NCBI GenBank assembly: GCA_965657945.1
Contig: CBFHPW010000003.1
Coordinates: 62,001 to 126,000, forward strand
Source of the DNA: CAJJDF01 sp965657945
GTDB taxonomy: Bacteria; Bacteroidota; Bacteroidia; Flavobacteriales_D; CAJJDF01
Direction: 5' to 3'
DNA: 64,000 nucleotides
The position numbers were made by a program, and so were the translations under genes. The notes under the pieces are model-generated. The model had not been told where the DNA came from, did no database searches, and was given only the letters and a program-made list of their open reading frames with translations. How positions within the stretch are numbered: the stretch's first letter is position 1; the number at the start of each line of letters is the position of its first letter. Shown piece by piece: positions 35,337 through 42,997 of the stretch.

Positions 35337-35573
35337 ATGTTATTAGATATTATCACACCAGACCAAAAATTGTACTCAGGGGAAGTAACTTCTATCGTGC
35401 TACCTGGTATAGATGGTGAATTAGGAGTATTGAATAATCACGCTCCATTGATTACCGCCCTGAAAGAAGGAACAATCAATATCATCAAAGAAACTGGAGA
35501 GAATGAAGCTTTTGAAACAAAAGGTGGAATTGTTGAGGTACTCAATAACAAAGTGATCGTGTTGGCTGAATAA
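35337..35573 (+). CDS. atpC: F0F1 ATP synthase subunit epsilon, short form
   Basis: The 78-residue product contains only the N-terminal beta-sandwich of subunit epsilon (LLDIITPDQKLYSGEVTSIVLPG ... GELGVLNNHAPLITAL ... FETKGGIVEVLNNKVIVLAE), which couples the rotor. The C-terminal helical hairpin, about 50 residues in E. coli, is absent. The stop is followed by a strong terminator, so this is the natural length and not a truncation. Short epsilon subunits are usual in Bacteroidota. The consequence is that the extended-arm inhibition of ATP hydrolysis cannot operate. Confidence 0.95.
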   Translation: MLLDIITPDQKLYSGEVTSIVLPGIDGELGVLNNHAPLITALKEGTINIIKETGENEAFETKGGIVEVLNNKVIVLAE

Positions 35574-35593
35574 GCACAAACAGTAAAAAAGTT

Positions 35594-35630
35594 AAAAGCC
35601 CGATTAAGATTTCCTTAATCGGGCTTTTTT
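35594..35630. terminator. Terminator after atpDC, probably bidirectional
   Basis: A 15-bp perfect stem (35594-35608 with 35614-35628, core GCCCGATTAAG) with 5-base loop and T-run to 35630; the A-rich left flank allows it to work also for the minus-strand HTH gene that ends at 35641. Confidence 0.9.
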
Positions 35631-35640
35631 GTTACAACAA

Positions 35641-35991
35641 TCAGTATTGAAAATAGGAGTTAAATTCTTTTTTTAGTAACAATTTATGTTCTTCTAATAG
35701 TTCAAAATATTTTGATTTCCAGTACATCACGGATTCTAGCTTGATTTCTGGTTCTGTGAGTTTTTCTAAGATAAATTCCTCACGAATCGAAGTTAATTCT
35801 TTTAAGTCTTGTATAAAATCATATTGAATGATCTTGCCAATCTTAAGAATTTCATCTATGGGTACATTTGGGTTTTGAAACAGATTATAAATGTGTTGTC
35901 TGCTTTTACGAAGTCTTTCAGCCAACAGGGTAATAGGAAATTTCTTTTCCCTTACTGCTCGGTGTATAATTTCTCCAAAATGTACATTCAG
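35641..35991 (-). CDS. Small HTH DNA-binding protein without a canonical start codon
   Basis: This frame encodes a compact helix-turn-helix protein of up to 117 residues. The recognisable part is HFGEIIHRAVREKKFPITLLAERLRKSRQ followed by HIYNLFQNPNVPIDEILKIGKIIQYDF, matching the small XRE-like regulators common in Bacteroidota; a helical tail follows. A domain-complete N-terminus needs the frame to extend to 35991, where it reads CTG-AAT-GTA-CAT directly after an in-frame TAA (35994-35992). There is no ATG, GTG or TTG before the domain; a TTG at 35925 would cut off its first helix. So either CTG is the start (it stands where ATG would be expected), or the start codon is mutated and the gene is silent. 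It has no obvious partner. Confidence 0.6.
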   Translation of the reverse strand: MNVHFGEIIHRAVREKKFPITLLAERLRKSRQHIYNLFQNPNVPIDEILKIGKIIQYDFIQDLKELTSIREEFILEKLTEPEIKLESVMYWKSKYFELLEEHKLLLKKEFNSYFQY

Positions 35992-36067
35992 TTACAAATA
36001 TGTAAAGTAAAACGTAAAATAAAATGTGTAAAAAATTTGGACTATAATTATTAATTTAGAATTATAA

Positions 36068-36358
36068 CCGCATTATTTCACGTATGATTTAAACATTCTG
36101 ATGTATATATTTATAATAGGATTTACTTTAAGCTCCTTATATTATTTAACAAAAAGTATTGGAGCTGCAATTGGTGTTCATTTTATTATTAATTTTCTGT
36201 CCTCTCTATCCAGTGAAGGTGACAACACCATAATAACCTACGATAACTTCGTTGAATGTGTAAAGTCAAATGAAATAATAAATTTATTTATTGTGCTGAC
36301 TTTTTTATATTGGTTAATTCTAAGGTTCCAAATTAAATATAACGCACGAGAATTCTAA
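36068..36358 (+). pseudogene. Remnant of a CPBP-family intramembrane metalloprotease (C-terminal part)
   Basis: The frame, open after a stop at 36065-36067, encodes PHYFTYDLNILMYIFIIGFT, then LSSLYYLTKSIGAAIGVHFI and INFLSS, which resembles the last helices of CAAX/CPBP proteases, including the motif HxxxN (HFIIN) and possibly the preceding motif His (PHY). The EExxR motif and the first helices are missing, and only about 75 bases separate it from the HTH gene, so no complete protease can exist. A second hydrophobic helix (INLFIVLTFLYWLILRF) ends it. An ATG at 36101 would give an 85-residue two-helix membrane protein, so expression of a small protein is not excluded. Confidence 0.5.
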
Positions 36359-36461
36359 ATCAATAGTTATATTGGATTATCTCCAAGTCTTGCCATTTCC
36401 TGGGCCTAGTCATTCGTCAATTCAAAAAGGGCTACTTCCCGATGCTCAGATATTTTCATCT

Positions 36462-38021
36462 TTATTGTTTTATGATTTTGTTTGTTCCAATGCTTCCGTT
36501 TCTTGCGGTTAGTTTTACTAAGTAAATACCTGTTGGAACATCAGTTAAATTTAATCGATAGGACAACGATGCACGATTCATGTTTTTTGATTTTACTAAT
36601 TTCCCATCAAGTTGAAGTAATTCAATCGCGGTGATGATTTCTGTTGTGCGAATAGTCACATAATCTTCCGCGGGATTAGGAAATAAATTGAATTGGAGCA
36701 GCTCTGGTTCCACCAATGAAACGGTTGAATCCAAAAAGCTAAGTGCCGAATCCACTTTGCACCCATCCGGAATACCCCAGCCGTATATATTGTCAGGACT
36801 TCCTGCTCTGTTTGAGTTGTATTTTATCGCATCCATGACTTCAAAATTGCTTCTTGCAGGATGGGCTTGCACCACACAAGCTGCTAATCCAGTCATAAGT
36901 GGCGTGGCGAGCGAAGTGCCGTTTCCTCTGTACACCGTGTCGTTTAATCCCATGAAATAACACGCTTCTCCTATAGTCGCCACATCTGGTTTTATTCTCC
37001 CATCAAATGTTGGTCCTTCCGAAGAAAACCCTGCTCGAGTACTGTCAAATTTTATTGCGCCTACACATAAGACGCTATCCACGTCACAGGGAGAGGTTAA
37101 ACTTCCGGTCCCGTTATTGCCCTTATTTCCGGCAGCAACCGAGATTATCATTCCTTTTCGTTTAGCAATCGATACTCCCTGCGCTGCAATGGTTGTTTTT
37201 CCATCCATTCCGGGATATCCGTAACTCACCTGAAGTGTATCGAAATTTCTGTAACCCAAGGAAATGTTACAAATATCAGCTCCAATAGAATCGGCTCTTT
37301 CCAAGCCCAAGACTAAATTGAATTCTTCTATGTTTTTTTCGAACCGACCAATTTCTGTAATGTAAAATGCATAATTTGCTTTGGGAGCAGAACCTACATA
37401 AATGCTGTCCAATTCGGCTCCAAGGATGGAAGAAACGTAAGAACCATGAGTATTTTTGTGGAAAACGAATGGGTCATTGTCCTCAAAATCCCACGTGTCA
37501 ACAATTCTGCCTTCTTGTCTCATTTTTTGGAACGATCGCAGGGTGTCCATTCGGGGGAATCCGGCATCCAAAACAGCAATGGTAACTCCTTGGCCCAAAT
37601 AACCTTTGTCGTGAAGACAAGATGTGGTTTTGGTCATTTCTAATTGTTCAAATGTGGTTCCGTAAGTGTTACTGTCACCCACAGAATTTGTGGAGGTGTA
37701 AATAGCTAGATTCGGCTCATCTAGCTTGATTGGATGAAGCTCAATACAAGAAGAAACAAAAGTGAATTGCCTGATTTCTTGAGAAGTAATATCCGAAGAA
37801 TAATGAACAGCATTGAGCCACTTGGAGATATTTATAATCCGCCCCTTTCTTGTTAAAGCTTCGAAAGATTCGGGTAGGATTGGTAAATCATAAAAATCTT
37901 GATATTTTTCTGGATTGACTAATGCCGAATCGTCCTTGTCTTTAAGGAAAACAAGGTATTCCCTTTGTTGCGAAAAACTGAAAGAGGAGAGGAAAACAAA
38001 AACAAAAAGAAACTTGTTCAT
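36462..38021 (-). CDS. Subtilisin-like serine protease (S8) with type A T9SS sorting domain
   Basis: A 519-residue exported S8 protease. I place the start at the ATG at 38021, giving a clean signal peptide (MNKFLFVFVFLSSFSFSQ). The frame is open further up but overlaps the divergent rfbC promoter. The catalytic triad is intact: Asp in TIAVLDAGFPRMD, His in NTHGSYVSSILGAE, Ser in GNGTSLATPLMTGLA, and the oxyanion Asn in SVAAGNKGNNG. The final 75 residues (FNLFPNPAEDYVTIR ... LDGKLVKSKNM ... PTGIYLVKLTAR ... NKIIKQ) are a type A sorting domain. It likely degrades proteins outside the cell or processes surface proteins. It is divergent from rfbC with 82 bases between the two starts. Confidence 0.92.
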   Translation of the reverse strand: MNKFLFVFVFLSSFSFSQQREYLVFLKDKDDSALVNPEKYQDFYDLPILPESFEALTRKGRIINISKWLNAVHYSSDITSQEIRQFTFVSSCIELHPIKLDEPNLAIYTSTNSVGDSNTYGTTFEQLEMTKTTSCLHDKGYLGQGVTIAVLDAGFPRMDTLRSFQKMRQEGRIVDTWDFEDNDPFVFHKNTHGSYVSSILGAELDSIYVGSAPKANYAFYITEIGRFEKNIEEFNLVLGLERADSIGADICNISLGYRNFDTLQVSYGYPGMDGKTTIAAQGVSIAKRKGMIISVAAGNKGNNGTGSLTSPCDVDSVLCVGAIKFDSTRAGFSSEGPTFDGRIKPDVATIGEACYFMGLNDTVYRGNGTSLATPLMTGLAACVVQAHPARSNFEVMDAIKYNSNRAGSPDNIYGWGIPDGCKVDSALSFLDSTVSLVEPELLQFNLFPNPAEDYVTIRTTEIITAIELLQLDGKLVKSKNMNRASLSYRLNLTDVPTGIYLVKLTARNGSIGTNKIIKQ

Positions 38022-38080
38022 AGGCGTAGAAACTTTAAAATACGTAAAGTGAAGATACAAATTGCTAGTTACAATATTTG

Positions 38081-38100
38081 TATATTTGCAAAATTGCAAA
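38081..38100 (+). promoter_or_regulatory. rfbC promoter -7 element overlapping a palindrome
   Basis: TATATTTG at 38081-38088 is a perfect TAnnTTTG match, with TTG at 38062-38064 as possible -33 (16-base spacer). The 3' half of the box is part of the inverted repeat TTTGCAA-AA-TTGCAAA (38085-38100), which covers the expected transcription start. The leader before the rfbC ATG at 38104 would be under 15 bases. Confidence 0.5.
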
Positions 38101-38103
38101 TTC

Positions 38104-38649
38104 ATGAAAATCATTCCAACTAAAATAAAAGACCTTTTTATTATCGAACCAACCGTTTTTGGTGACGATAGAGGTTATTTTTACGAATCCTTCAATGCCC
38201 AAAAGTTCAATGAAGCCCTAGGCAGAGAGGTGAATTTTGTTCAAGACAATCAATCTATGTCTGGAGCAAATATTGTGAGAGGTTTGCATTTTCAAAATCC
38301 ACCTTATGCTCAAGGAAAGTTGGTGAGAGTGATAGCAGGAGAAGTTATAGATGTGGCTGTGGATATTAGAAAGGATTCGCCCACTTATGGCGAGCATGTT
38401 TCGGTGAAATTAACAGGAGAAAACAAAAAAATGTTTTGGATTCCTGAGGGTTTTGCTCACGGTTTTTCTAGTTTGAAAGAAGGAACAATTTTTTCTTACA
38501 AATGCACGAACTACTACCACAAAGAATCTGAGGGCAGCATTGCTTGGAACGATAAAGATTTGAATATAAATTGGGAGATTGAAGCTTCTGTTATTTCAGA
38601 AAAAGACCAAGTTGCGAATACATTTAATGAATTGGAATCTAAATTTTAA
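38104..38649 (+). CDS. rfbC: dTDP-4-dehydrorhamnose 3,5-epimerase
   Basis: RfbC epimerises dTDP-4-keto-6-deoxyglucose at C3 and C5, the third step of dTDP-L-rhamnose synthesis. The 181-residue cupin has all signature blocks: IEPTVFGDDRGYFYESFN, VQDNQSMSGANIVRGLHFQNPPYAQGKLVRVIAGEVIDVAVDIR (catalytic His in GLHFQ), MFWIPEGFAHGFSSL, YYHKESEGSIAWND. The frame is open from 38062, but the ATG at 38104 gives the family N-terminus MKIIPTKIKDLFIIEP and lies behind the promoter. It is the first gene of an operon with a lytic transglycosylase (3-base gap) and uvrA. Confidence 0.96.
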   Translation: MKIIPTKIKDLFIIEPTVFGDDRGYFYESFNAQKFNEALGREVNFVQDNQSMSGANIVRGLHFQNPPYAQGKLVRVIAGEVIDVAVDIRKDSPTYGEHVSVKLTGENKKMFWIPEGFAHGFSSLKEGTIFSYKCTNYYHKESEGSIAWNDKDLNINWEIEASVISEKDQVANTFNELESKF

Positions 38650-38652
38650 GGC

Positions 38653-39735
38653 ATGAAGTATGGATTAATTGTTTGTGTTCTGATTTTACTACTAACTCAA
38701 TGTGATGCTGAAAAAAGAAAGGTGCATGAGCTCGATGAAGTTGCGAGTAATCTATTGCCAGATTCTTTGGAAAAGTACCAAGAATTCATCAATCAAAACT
38801 ATCAGGTTTTTGCTATTCCTCTGCCTAGGCACCTTACATTTTCTGGCGAAAGAGTTCCCTTGGACAACCTGTTTGTGAGAGAGAACCTGGATAAGGAAAT
38901 CTTAATTAATACCTATTGGCACTCCAATACGTTTCTTTATCAAAAAAGAGCCTCTCGCTGGTTTCCTATCATAGAAAGGATTTTGAGAGAAAATAAAATG
39001 CCAGAGGATTTGAAATATTTGGCGCTCATTGAAAGTGGTTTAGATAACGTAGAATCACCTGCTGGCGCAGCCGGTTTTTGGCAGTTTTTGGCTTCCACTG
39101 GACATGGCTATGGTTTGGAAATCAATGAGTTTGTAGATGAACGGTACAACATAGAGAAGGCCACAAAGGCCGCATGCGATTATTTGAAAGTGGCTCACAA
39201 ACAGTTTGGTTCTTGGTCGCTTGCTGCAGCCAGTTACAATATGGGTAAGGGAGGATTGAATAAACAACTTACCAGGCAAAAGGTAGATTCCTACTATGAA
39301 CTGTATCTGAATAAAGAAACATCTCGCTATGTATATAGAATCTTGGCTGCTAAACTGATTTTGTCTAATTCGGATAATTTTGGATTTTCGCTGAGGAACA
39401 AAGATTATTACAAGCCTTATAAAACATATTCGGTTCATGTAGACTCGGCAATCACCGATTTGGTTCAATTTGCACAGAGGCAAGGTAGTAATTACGCTAC
39501 CATGCGTCATTTAAATCCTTGGATTTTGGGTAATAAATTACCTAACTCAACACAAAAAAGCTACGAAATAAAATTTCCCAAGGGAAATTTTCATATTGAC
39601 GAATGGGCAGAAAAACCTGATACATCAGAGAATGAAAACGAGATTGAAAACCTTTCCGATTCTACAACAAGCAGAGCAACTGATTCATTGAATCTTTTGA
39701 GAAAAAGCGATACGAACCTAATCCAAATAAATTAA
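38653..39735 (+). CDS. MltD-like lytic transglycosylase lipoprotein
   Basis: A 360-residue envelope protein that should cleave peptidoglycan glycan strands to 1,6-anhydro products. The N-terminus (MKYGLIVCVLILLLTQCDAE) is a lipoprotein signal with lipidation at Cys17. The SLT domain spans about 105-235: catalytic Glu in DLKYLALIESGLDNV, then SPAGAAGFWQFLASTGHGYGL, DERYNIEKATKAACDYL and WSLAAASYNMGKGGL. The region after 250 (YSVHVDSAITDLVQFAQRQG ... MRHLNPWI) resembles a degenerate LysM-type module, and the tail is Ser/Asn/Glu-rich. It sits 3 bases after rfbC and abuts the uvrA ATG with no gap. Confidence 0.88.
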   Translation: MKYGLIVCVLILLLTQCDAEKRKVHELDEVASNLLPDSLEKYQEFINQNYQVFAIPLPRHLTFSGERVPLDNLFVRENLDKEILINTYWHSNTFLYQKRASRWFPIIERILRENKMPEDLKYLALIESGLDNVESPAGAAGFWQFLASTGHGYGLEINEFVDERYNIEKATKAACDYLKVAHKQFGSWSLAAASYNMGKGGLNKQLTRQKVDSYYELYLNKETSRYVYRILAAKLILSNSDNFGFSLRNKDYYKPYKTYSVHVDSAITDLVQFAQRQGSNYATMRHLNPWILGNKLPNSTQKSYEIKFPKGNFHIDEWAEKPDTSENENEIENLSDSTTSRATDSLNLLRKSDTNLIQIN

Positions 39736-42561
39736 ATGGAGAACCAAACAGAGTTTTTAGAAGTATATGGCGCACGAGTTCATAACCTAAAAAACATTGA
39801 CGTAAAGATACCGAGAGATAAGTTGGTGGTAATAACCGGGTTGAGTGGGAGCGGAAAATCGTCTTTGGCGTTCGAGACCATTTATGCAGAGGGACAAAGA
39901 AGGTACATTGAAACTTTCTCTTCCTACGCAAGACAGTTTTTGGGTAACATGGAAAGGCCAGATGTAGATAAAATTACTGGGCTGAGTCCAGTAATTTCTA
40001 TCGAACAAAAAACTGTGAATAAGAATCCACGATCTACCGTTGGTACCATCACGGAAATTTATGATTTTTTAAGACTATTCTATTCTCGGGTAGCTGATGC
40101 TTATTCATTCAATACGGGAGAAAAAATGGTGAAGTACACCACCGATCAAATTATTGAAAGAATCCTTGCGGAGTATAACGGGAAGAAGATAATTGTTCTT
40201 TCTCCTCTCGTGAGAGGAAGAAAAGGTCATTATAAGGAGCTTTTTGTAAAGATTAAGAGACAAGGTTTTATAAGAGCAAAAGTAGATGGTAAGATTATTG
40301 ACCTGATAGAAGAGGTGAAGCTAGATCGATACAAAATGCATGACATTGATATTGTGGTAGATCGGTTAGAAATCAATCCGGAGAATGAAAAAAGACTGAA
40401 GCAATCGCTCGAAGTTGCTTTCAAATTTGGAAAAGGAACGTTAAGTATTCAAGACTTTGATACGGGAGATTTAACTTTTTTCAGTAAATCATTGATGTGT
40501 CCCACAACGGGAATTGCTTATGAAGAACCTGAACCAAATTTCTTTTCATTTAATTCTCCTTACGGTGCCTGTAGCAGCTGCCGTGGACTTGGAACTGTAC
40601 TGGAAATAGATATCAAGAAAATTATTCCAGATGATTCTCTTTCGGTAAAGAAAGGAGCGTTTGCTCCTCTTGGAAAATACAGCCAGAATTGGATTTTTAG
40701 GCAAGTGGAAGCTCTGTTGGATATGGAGAGCTATACCTTAAATACTCCGCTAAAAGAGATAGAAAATGAATTAATAAATGAGATATTATACGGAACCAAC
40801 AAGCAATTTAAATTAAAGAACGCTTCAGGTATATCGGAAACATCTTCCGGTTTTGAAGGGATTATTAATTTCATATCCAGGTACCGAGACGACTCCTCTA
40901 GTTCAATGCAGAATTGGGCTAAGTCTTTTATGAATAAAGTAAATTGCTCTACTTGTGAGGGAACAAGGTTAAAAAAAGAAGCATTGTTTTTTAAAATTGA
41001 AGACAAAAATATCTTCGATTTAGCTGATATGGATATTGAAATATTGGTAGAGTGGTTTCAACATATCGAATCTCGATTATCTAAAACTCAATTGAAAGTT
41101 GGTGCCGAAATAATCAAAGAAATTAGAACTCGACTTGGTTTCTTGCTGGAAGTAGGTTTAGGTTACTTAACCATTAACCGGAGTTCGGCAACATTAAGTG
41201 GGGGAGAGGCTCAACGAATTAGATTGGCAACTCAAATAGGAACTGAGTTGACTGGAGTATTATATATTTTAGACGAGCCGAGTATTGGACTTCATCAAAG
41301 AGACAACGACAGGCTCATTAGTTCTCTTAAAAAATTAAGAGATATTGGGAATTCTGTAATCGTTGTAGAACATGACAAAGACATTATGATGGAGTGCGAT
41401 TACCTCATTGATATTGGTCCAGGCGCTGGAGTAAAAGGTGGAGAAATATTAGTTGCTACAGAACCCGAAAATCTCAATCAGTTTTCTTCGAGCACGATAG
41501 ATTATTTGAGGGAAACCAAGGAGATAATTGTTCCAAAAGAGAGAAGGAACAACCAAGAGAAATTCTTGACTTTAACCGGTGCATCAGGAAATAACCTGAA
41601 AAATGTAGACTTGAAAATCCCATTGGGAAATATGGTGGGAGTCACAGGTGTTTCTGGAAGTGGAAAATCAAGTTTGATAAACCAAACGCTCTATCCTATA
41701 TTGAACGCGCATATTTACAATGGAGTGAAAAAACCATTGCCTTATAAAAAAATTAAGGGGTTAGAACATATTGATAAAGTGATAGAGATTGATCAATCGC
41801 CAATTGGTCGAACTCCTCGTTCGAACCCAGCAACTTATACTCAGGTTTTTGGTGAAATTAGAAGTTTGTTTGCAGAACTGAACGAAGCCAAAATAAGAGG
41901 GTACAAGCCAGGAAGATTTTCTTTTAATGTGAAAGGAGGAAGATGCGAAGAGTGTCGTGGAGCGGGAGTTCAGACCATCGAAATGAATTTTCTACCAGAT
42001 GTGCATGTGCAATGCGATGCCTGCAACGGAAAACGATACAACCGAGAAACACTAGAGGTAAAGTACAGAGGTAAATCGATTAATGATGTCCTTTCTATGT
42101 CAATTGAAGAAGGGGTGAATTTTTTTGAAAAAATCCCAAAGATTCATCGGAAATTAGCAACTCTGTTGTCTGTTGGTCTTGGTTACCTTACTCTGGGACA
42201 GCCTTCTACAACATTGAGTGGAGGAGAAGCACAACGTGTAAAGTTAGCTACAGAATTATCTAAAAAAGATACGGGAAATACGTTTTATATTTTGGATGAG
42301 CCAACCACAGGATTGCATTTTGAAGACATACAATTACTGTTAGATGTGCTTAATAGGCTTGTAGATAATGGAAATACAGTGCTTGTCATTGAGCACAACA
42401 TGGATGTGATAAAATCTGCGGATTACCTCATTGATATTGGTCCTGAAGGAGGTAGCAAAGGAGGGGAGTTACTATTTGCTGGAACACCCGAAGAACTTTG
42501 TAAAGTAGAAAGAAGTCATACAGGGAAGTATTTAAAGAAGGAGTTGAAAATAATGAGTTAG
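39736..42561 (+). CDS. uvrA: Excinuclease ABC subunit A
   Basis: UvrA is the damage-recognising ATPase of nucleotide excision repair. The 941-residue protein has both ABC modules: Walker A GLSGSGKSSLAFETIYAEGQ and GVSGSGKSSLINQ, signature loops LSGGEAQRIRLA and LSGGEAQRVKLA, and Walker B LYILDEPSIGLHQRDN and FYILDEPTTGLHFED. The zinc modules are CPTTG ... CSSCRGLG and CEECRGAG ... CDACNGKRYN. The start codon abuts the preceding stop codon. A hairpin terminator follows about 60 bases after the stop. Confidence 0.98.
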   Translation: MENQTEFLEVYGARVHNLKNIDVKIPRDKLVVITGLSGSGKSSLAFETIYAEGQRRYIETFSSYARQFLGNMERPDVDKITGLSPVISIEQKTVNKNPRSTVGTITEIYDFLRLFYSRVADAYSFNTGEKMVKYTTDQIIERILAEYNGKKIIVLSPLVRGRKGHYKELFVKIKRQGFIRAKVDGKIIDLIEEVKLDRYKMHDIDIVVDRLEINPENEKRLKQSLEVAFKFGKGTLSIQDFDTGDLTFFSKSLMCPTTGIAYEEPEPNFFSFNSPYGACSSCRGLGTVLEIDIKKIIPDDSLSVKKGAFAPLGKYSQNWIFRQVEALLDMESYTLNTPLKEIENELINEILYGTNKQFKLKNASGISETSSGFEGIINFISRYRDDSSSSMQNWAKSFMNKVNCSTCEGTRLKKEALFFKIEDKNIFDLADMDIEILVEWFQHIESRLSKTQLKVGAEIIKEIRTRLGFLLEVGLGYLTINRSSATLSGGEAQRIRLATQIGTELTGVLYILDEPSIGLHQRDNDRLISSLKKLRDIGNSVIVVEHDKDIMMECDYLIDIGPGAGVKGGEILVATEPENLNQFSSSTIDYLRETKEIIVPKERRNNQEKFLTLTGASGNNLKNVDLKIPLGNMVGVTGVSGSGKSSLINQTLYPILNAHIYNGVKKPLPYKKIKGLEHIDKVIEIDQSPIGRTPRSNPATYTQVFGEIRSLFAELNEAKIRGYKPGRFSFNVKGGRCEECRGAGVQTIEMNFLPDVHVQCDACNGKRYNRETLEVKYRGKSINDVLSMSIEEGVNFFEKIPKIHRKLATLLSVGLGYLTLGQPSTTLSGGEAQRVKLATELSKKDTGNTFYILDEPTTGLHFEDIQLLLDVLNRLVDNGNTVLVIEHNMDVIKSADYLIDIGPEGGSKGGELLFAGTPEELCKVERSHTGKYLKKELKIMS

Positions 42562-42620
42562 AATTTGGTGGCACAAAGTTTATTGTGAAACTATAACATC
42601 AAAAATACGGGAGAGGAATA

Positions 42621-42656
42621 AAAAAAATGCGATTCTTACGAATCGCATTTTTTTTA
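42621..42656. terminator. Terminator after uvrA
   Basis: A 15-bp stem AAAAAAATGCGATTC (42621-42635) pairs with GAATCGCATTTTTTT (42640-42654) around a TTAC loop and runs into more T. The A-tract on the left means it could also stop minus-strand transcripts from aspS. Confidence 0.85.
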
Positions 42657-42663
42657 CCTAGTC

Positions 42664-42685
42664 ATTCCCGACTATAATCGGGAAT
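42664..42685. repeat. Short hairpin ATTCCCGA-N6-TCGGGAAT
   Basis: ATTCCCGA (42664-42671) and TCGGGAAT (42678-42685) form a perfect 8-bp stem with loop CTATAA, preceded by GTC and followed by C and TTTT. The TCATTCCCG...CGGGAATC type of hairpin is often a dispersed intergenic repeat in bacterial genomes; with only one copy in this window that cannot be tested here. It could also be a back-up terminator. Confidence 0.45.
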
Positions 42686-42923
42686 CTTTTCGAGAGAAAT
42701 GAAATTTTTATGCGAACTCCTAACGGGTCTTTTTTGTGCTTTTAGAATATAATTAAAGAGGTCGTTCTTTTCTCGATAAATTTCTTTCCTAAATACAACG
42801 AAAAAACGCTCTACCTGAAACTAGATTTTCTTTCTATTAGAAGTTTTCTTGTTTCTTTTCAAAGAATCCGTTTGTCATTTCTCCTAAATCGCACGACCAC
42901 ATGTCATAAGGATATTGTTCTAT

Positions 42924-42997
42924 TTTCTTTGTTCTATTTTCTTTTTTCTATTTTCTATTCTCTTTTCTCTAATTTCTTTGTTCTATTTTCTTTTTTC
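42924..42997. repeat. Direct repeat in pyrimidine tract at the aspS 3' end
   Basis: The 25-base unit beginning TTTCTTTGTTC occurs at 42924-42948 and again at 42973-42997 (49-base period), inside a tract of almost only T and C interrupted by single A or G. The second copy covers the last codons and stop of aspS. Confidence 0.7.

Larger units (their letters stand above)
42562..42982. other. Intergenic region between convergent uvrA and aspS
   Basis: 421 bases without a gene. It contains the uvrA terminator (42621-42656), a second hairpin (42664-42685), and a pyrimidine-rich tract next to aspS (about 42912-42997) with repeated TTTTCTATTTTC-like units. The stretch 42690-42910 shows nothing I can name. 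Confidence 0.7.

Noticed and set aside
35809..36054. 81-codon plus-strand frame antisense to the HTH gene
   Set aside because: No domain or signal pattern; explained as the complement of the HTH frame and AT-rich flank.
38022..38114. 31-residue N-terminal extension of the subtilisin
   Set aside because: It would overlap the rfbC start and promoter and bury the signal peptide; the ATG at 38021 is better.
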